DNA from: Tubulanus polymorphus
Taxonomy: Eukaryota > Nemertea > Palaeonemertea > Tubulaniformes > Tubulanidae
Direction of reading: 5' to 3'
Assembly: GCF_964204645.1 (NCBI RefSeq)
Contig: NC_134030.1
Location: 3,943,855-4,007,854 of the forward strand
DNA: 64,000 nucleotides
Shown: positions 60,906-64,000 of the stretch, piece by piece
How the letters are laid out: every line of letters begins with the position of its first letter
Numbering within the stretch: the first letter of the stretch is position 1
Made by a program: the position numbers and the translations under genes
Notes under the pieces: generated by a model
Seen by the model: only the letters and a program-made list of their open reading frames with translations
Told to the model about the DNA's origin: nothing
Databases searched by the model: none

Positions 60906-61937
60906 GATATGATGTTTGATACGAATGTCTTTCACTAGCTCGGTTCATAGTCCGAATCTTCATCGTCTATTTGTTGGCGAATCCTAAATATTGCGGCCTT
61001 GAGGTAAATAGAGTTTAAACACGATTTATTTCTAACGGATTCATTATTACGGTCAATGGTTGCCGCCTCGTTCTGAGTCATTTTAGTTGTGACCTTCCGC
61101 AGGACGTGGTTCTTACTTTAACTGAGCAGATCATCCCGTCTGTGCCTACATTTGTTGCCATAATAACGCCCAGCTGCCATAGAATTCTTCAATGGTGTAT
61201 CTGTGAGTTTTTACAAACGCCCAAGATTCCTTGTTTCCTTGTGGACTGCGAGTGACATTAACTACCAGCAGCCATGACACGTATTCATCAATGAATCGTC
61301 TGCAACATCACTGGTTCAGTTTCAATCATCCTCACGTGCCGTTCGTTTCGTGAAGTTTTGGATCGACTATTTTGTCATTTTCGTTGTTCTTGTACGGAAG
61401 TAGATTGATTTGTGTCCTCAACAGTTGCAGACTGAAGTACTCAGTAATTTCTTGCACAAGTTGAAGTTTTCTGCATCGATCATGCAGCAGATGTCCGTTG
61501 GCAGGTGTCTGTTGGTAGGTGTCCATATGCAGATGTTTTTTTTTTGCAGTTTCAGCGTGAAATCATTAGCCATCTCTTCATTTACTTATAGGAGGTTTAC
61601 ATGTTTGTTATCAGTCAGCATCCCACATTATTAACATCTCGGACCAGTTATCCACTCCCAATCGATGAATTTCACCAACAGCACCCCCTAGAAAGAATTT
61701 ATGCAATATTTTCAGCTGTTTCGAGGTAATTCCAATCAGAAACATTTGTTAACGTTTTTATCTTTTCCACTCTATTGTGTACGAATCATTTCAATCTTTG
61801 TCGACCAAATCCAACATTCATGTTTGAGTACATAGATCCATATGTGTCGGTTATTAGCTCGCTATATTCTACTCATTAACATTGCTTGTTATTCTTTCCT
61901 CACCTTAAAATTTTCGTTTAATTTTTCGAATCTGCAG

Positions 61938-62059
61938 TTTTACATCCAGGGTAATATACATGAAGCGGCCGATTACAACTTCAGGACATGCGTCAGTGAA
62001 GATTACAATTTCGGCTTCTTGTTATGGGTCGACAACAAATCGTCTATCCAGTGTTTTCA
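61938..62059 (+). CDS. Possible internal exon, unit 3
   Basis: Third copy of the 122-nt segment with both splice signals intact (TCTGCAG before, GTAAGA at 62060). One substitution, changing Arg to Gly in the more protein-like frame. Confidence 0.33.
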
Positions 62060-62073
62060 GTAAGAAATTAACA

Positions 62074-62182
62074 AGCCAGGTCCCTTTGAAAAACAGGAGG
62101 GTCACATCGTATGTGACAGTCCCTGAAAAAACAGTGGGGTCCTTAAAAAATGACAGACGCGTCTGAGACCCGGGACCTGGCT
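62074..62182. repeat. Compact multi-stem foldback element, unit 3
   Basis: Copy of 817-924. It carries a change that weakens the third stem (CGCGTCT against AGACCCG) and one inserted G before the outer arm. Confidence 0.5.
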
Positions 62183-62519
62183 CTTATTGAAAACACTGCT
62201 ATCATCCATCGCTTTTTCGTTACTAAGTTCGAAGGAATTTCTGATCTTTGTCCATTGGCCCGTTTTTACTCTTCGTCCCTTTCAATGTTCACTGTCCATT
62301 GCTTAATCATAAGGGCTTTCATGGTGCAACGATCCTACTAAGTCCCAAAGGATCAAATATCGATGACCATTTTGACAGAACGTTTCCTTTCGTTTCGACG
62401 TATCTTTTTTACATGTATGAATCATGATATTACTTTCCATTTCTTTTTGATTGGTTCAGCATCCTGTTGATCGATAAATCAAGTAGCACTGTTCTTGCGG
62501 TGGACCGGTGGTCAACAAT

Positions 62520-62784
62520 TTCTGTCGATTCTTTTTCATAATCCTTATCGCTTGCGGATTCTAGACTAAAGTTTCTTCAATTCTCTCGAATATCGTTAAA
62601 ATTTTCTTGTATGTTTTTTAAAATTCCTCCAGCAACGATTCGAGAACTGTAACTTGTTTTTCGTCGATATCTTCTCTGAGGAGTGCTCAATTTTTCTCAA
62701 CATTTTTTCAGATGTTGATAATAAACATTGTTGTTGTTTCTTCAGTTCTGCCCGAATGGCTTCACCTTCAGAGGGCTCACCCAT
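62520..62784 (-). pseudogene. Decayed coiled-coil ORF remnant, unit 3
   Basis: Third copy; same frame break as in unit 1, with one Met to Ile replacement. Confidence 0.38.
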
Positions 62785-64000
62785 CCATGAAAATAATACT
62801 AAAAAATACTACTGTTGGTTATGACCAGGAATGAAGTTTTGCAGAGAGATGACGAAGTGACGATGTGCAATCCATTGATTCTTTACTAAACTGAATTGCT
62901 GCTTTATTTCTATATTAAAAACTACAAAAGTATCAGCTTATCATCTCATGGACGGTGCGCGATCGGACGGTGTGAGCGGAAGTTGCGATTAGCACAGATG
63001 TTGCCGCGGGATCCGGATAAGTGCCAGTTACACGCTTATCTCTGTACTGAGGAGAATCATTCACAAAATCGCTACTTTTGGTTTACAGTTCCAACTTCTC
63101 TTTTTGTCAGAACGTCAAAATTCACTTCTTTTTTTTTTAACTCTCTTTAGTATTCGTATGATTGTAATTAGGTCGCACCAACATTGTGTAGGAAACTCAA
63201 CATGTAATATGCCATAAGTACTATTTATACAGATCAATCTATCCAATATTCTGAATTATTCAGTAAAAATGAATATAGCGAAAATCTGACAAAAAAAATT
63301 GCTACTTTTCAGCTGCACCAAAGCATACGGTCCCATACAGTGGTTTAGTCAGTATCCGGACCACAGTTTAGTCAGTATCCGGACCACAGTTTAGTCAGTA
63401 ACGAAACTGTGTGATTCATTTCGTTCTGAGAACAGATTTTATCAAATTTCCTCTAGCTGTTCTTCAGATAGGCCTACCCTTTGACTAAATGTTTTATTTT
63501 CAGAATTCTTTTATAAAAAGTATATCCTCCACCGTTATCCAGGCCTGACATTTATCAAGGTCTATCCTGTTTTACACCTTACAAGTTCGACAGCGACATT
63601 TGATATTGTTTTTTCTGTAAATGGCTGCAGCTGTATTCATAGTGAATTATTCCACTGAATGATTCTATACTTGAATGGTAAGTAGTGACTTATTTGAAAT
63701 ACTTAATGAATTCATTTGAAAAAGGCCTAAATTCTAAATATCATTAATTGTTCGCGTTTTAACGATGTTTGATTTTTATAGATAAAAATCTTATTATAAT
63801 TTGTAGTGAATGGATTTGATTGTATGAAGGTACAGCAGTGGACAGTGTCATGTGAAATGGTTTTTACACCTTATGGTTGTTTCTGAAGGTACAGTAGCCG
63901 GCAGTGTCATGTGAAATGGTTTTTAACCCTGATGGTTGTTTCTGAGAATAACAGTTGAAGTTTTTCGTTTGATGATGAAAATACAGAAGAAATATGAATG

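Larger units (their letters stand above)
33134..61257 (+). repeat. Megasatellite unit 2 (28.1 kb direct tandem repeat)
   Basis: Second complete unit, collinear with unit 1 throughout. It is shorter mainly because the 153-bp satellite lost about 3.0 kb and the A1/A2 region lost about 1.85 kb, with smaller losses in the 62-bp array. It is longer than unit 1 by about one 97-bp monomer and two 160-bp monomers. Single-base differences are scattered, so this is a diverged neighbour and not a duplicated assembly segment. Confidence 0.97.
61258..64000 (+). repeat. Megasatellite unit 3 (partial, first 2.7 kb)
   Basis: Third copy, cut off by the window end. It matches 1-2743 and 33134-35876 with a few substitutions, for example a C to G change in the possible exon at 61938-62059. 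It contains copies of that exon, the foldback after it, the decayed minus-strand ORF (62596-62784), the 24-bp minisatellite (about 63340-63400) and the 59-bp duplication. It shows that the array continues beyond two units. Confidence 0.96.

Noticed and set aside
1-64000. rDNA, histone or snRNA gene array
   Set aside because: No stretch resembling rRNA, histone coding sequence, or U-type snRNA could be recognised, and the AT-rich composition is wrong for rDNA.

Overview
The window is animal nuclear DNA. It is AT-rich and has spliceosomal introns, TATA/Inr promoters, tRNA-derived SINE-like sequence and a fragment of a Penelope-like retroelement. It has no operons, no ribosome binding sites and no rRNA. 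A marine invertebrate is my guess from the repeat types only; the species cannot be read from the sequence.

The dominant fact is a giant direct tandem repeat. The sequence at 1 recurs at 33134 and again at 61258. The window therefore holds unit 1 (1-33133), unit 2 (33134-61257, 28124 bp) and the first 2.7 kb of unit 3. Outside internal satellites the units differ by roughly 1-2 percent, which I counted in a few stretches only. Almost all of the 5 kb length difference comes from internal arrays that grew or shrank independently, plus one 1.85 kb recombination event.

Layout of one unit, in unit 1 coordinates: possible exon and structured foldback (681-924); decayed coiled-coil ORF remnant on the minus strand (about 1260-1526); SINE-like module (3060-3345); Penelope-type GIY-YIG fragment (4370-4768); terminal coding exon for a proline-rich, basic, AT-hook-like protein (5149-5897); 74-bp repeats; direct repeats A1 and A2 flanking a minus-strand paralogous first exon (unit 1 only); TATA promoter (about 11203); 62-bp satellite; 0.4 kb foldback; pyrimidine tract and 56-bp repeats; 97-bp, 153-bp and 160-bp satellites; a chain of near-identical exon-intron modules (about 24740-26097); 29-bp minisatellite; tRNA-like and SINE-like pieces; then a strong promoter (CCAAT, CRE, TATA, E-box, Inr; 30689-30754). 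That promoter feeds an 18-nt leader exon, a coding exon (31393-31606) and a third exon (32648-32781).

The plus-strand gene crosses the arbitrary unit edge. It starts near the end of one unit, and its long terminal exon lies about 5 kb into the next. Exon 2 can join exon 3 in frame, giving a complete 77-residue protein, or join the terminal exon in frame, giving about 282 residues. Between units 1 and 2 the coding exons show four silent changes, one replacement and one whole-codon indel. Neighbouring non-coding and transposon sequence diverges several times faster, so the gene is probably functional. A second, repeated-exon non-coding transcript is predicted at 24.7-26.9 kb. The candidate new system is therefore a tandemly amplified composite unit: a promoter-driven spliced gene, a repeated-exon ncRNA, and a set of hairpin-bearing satellites.
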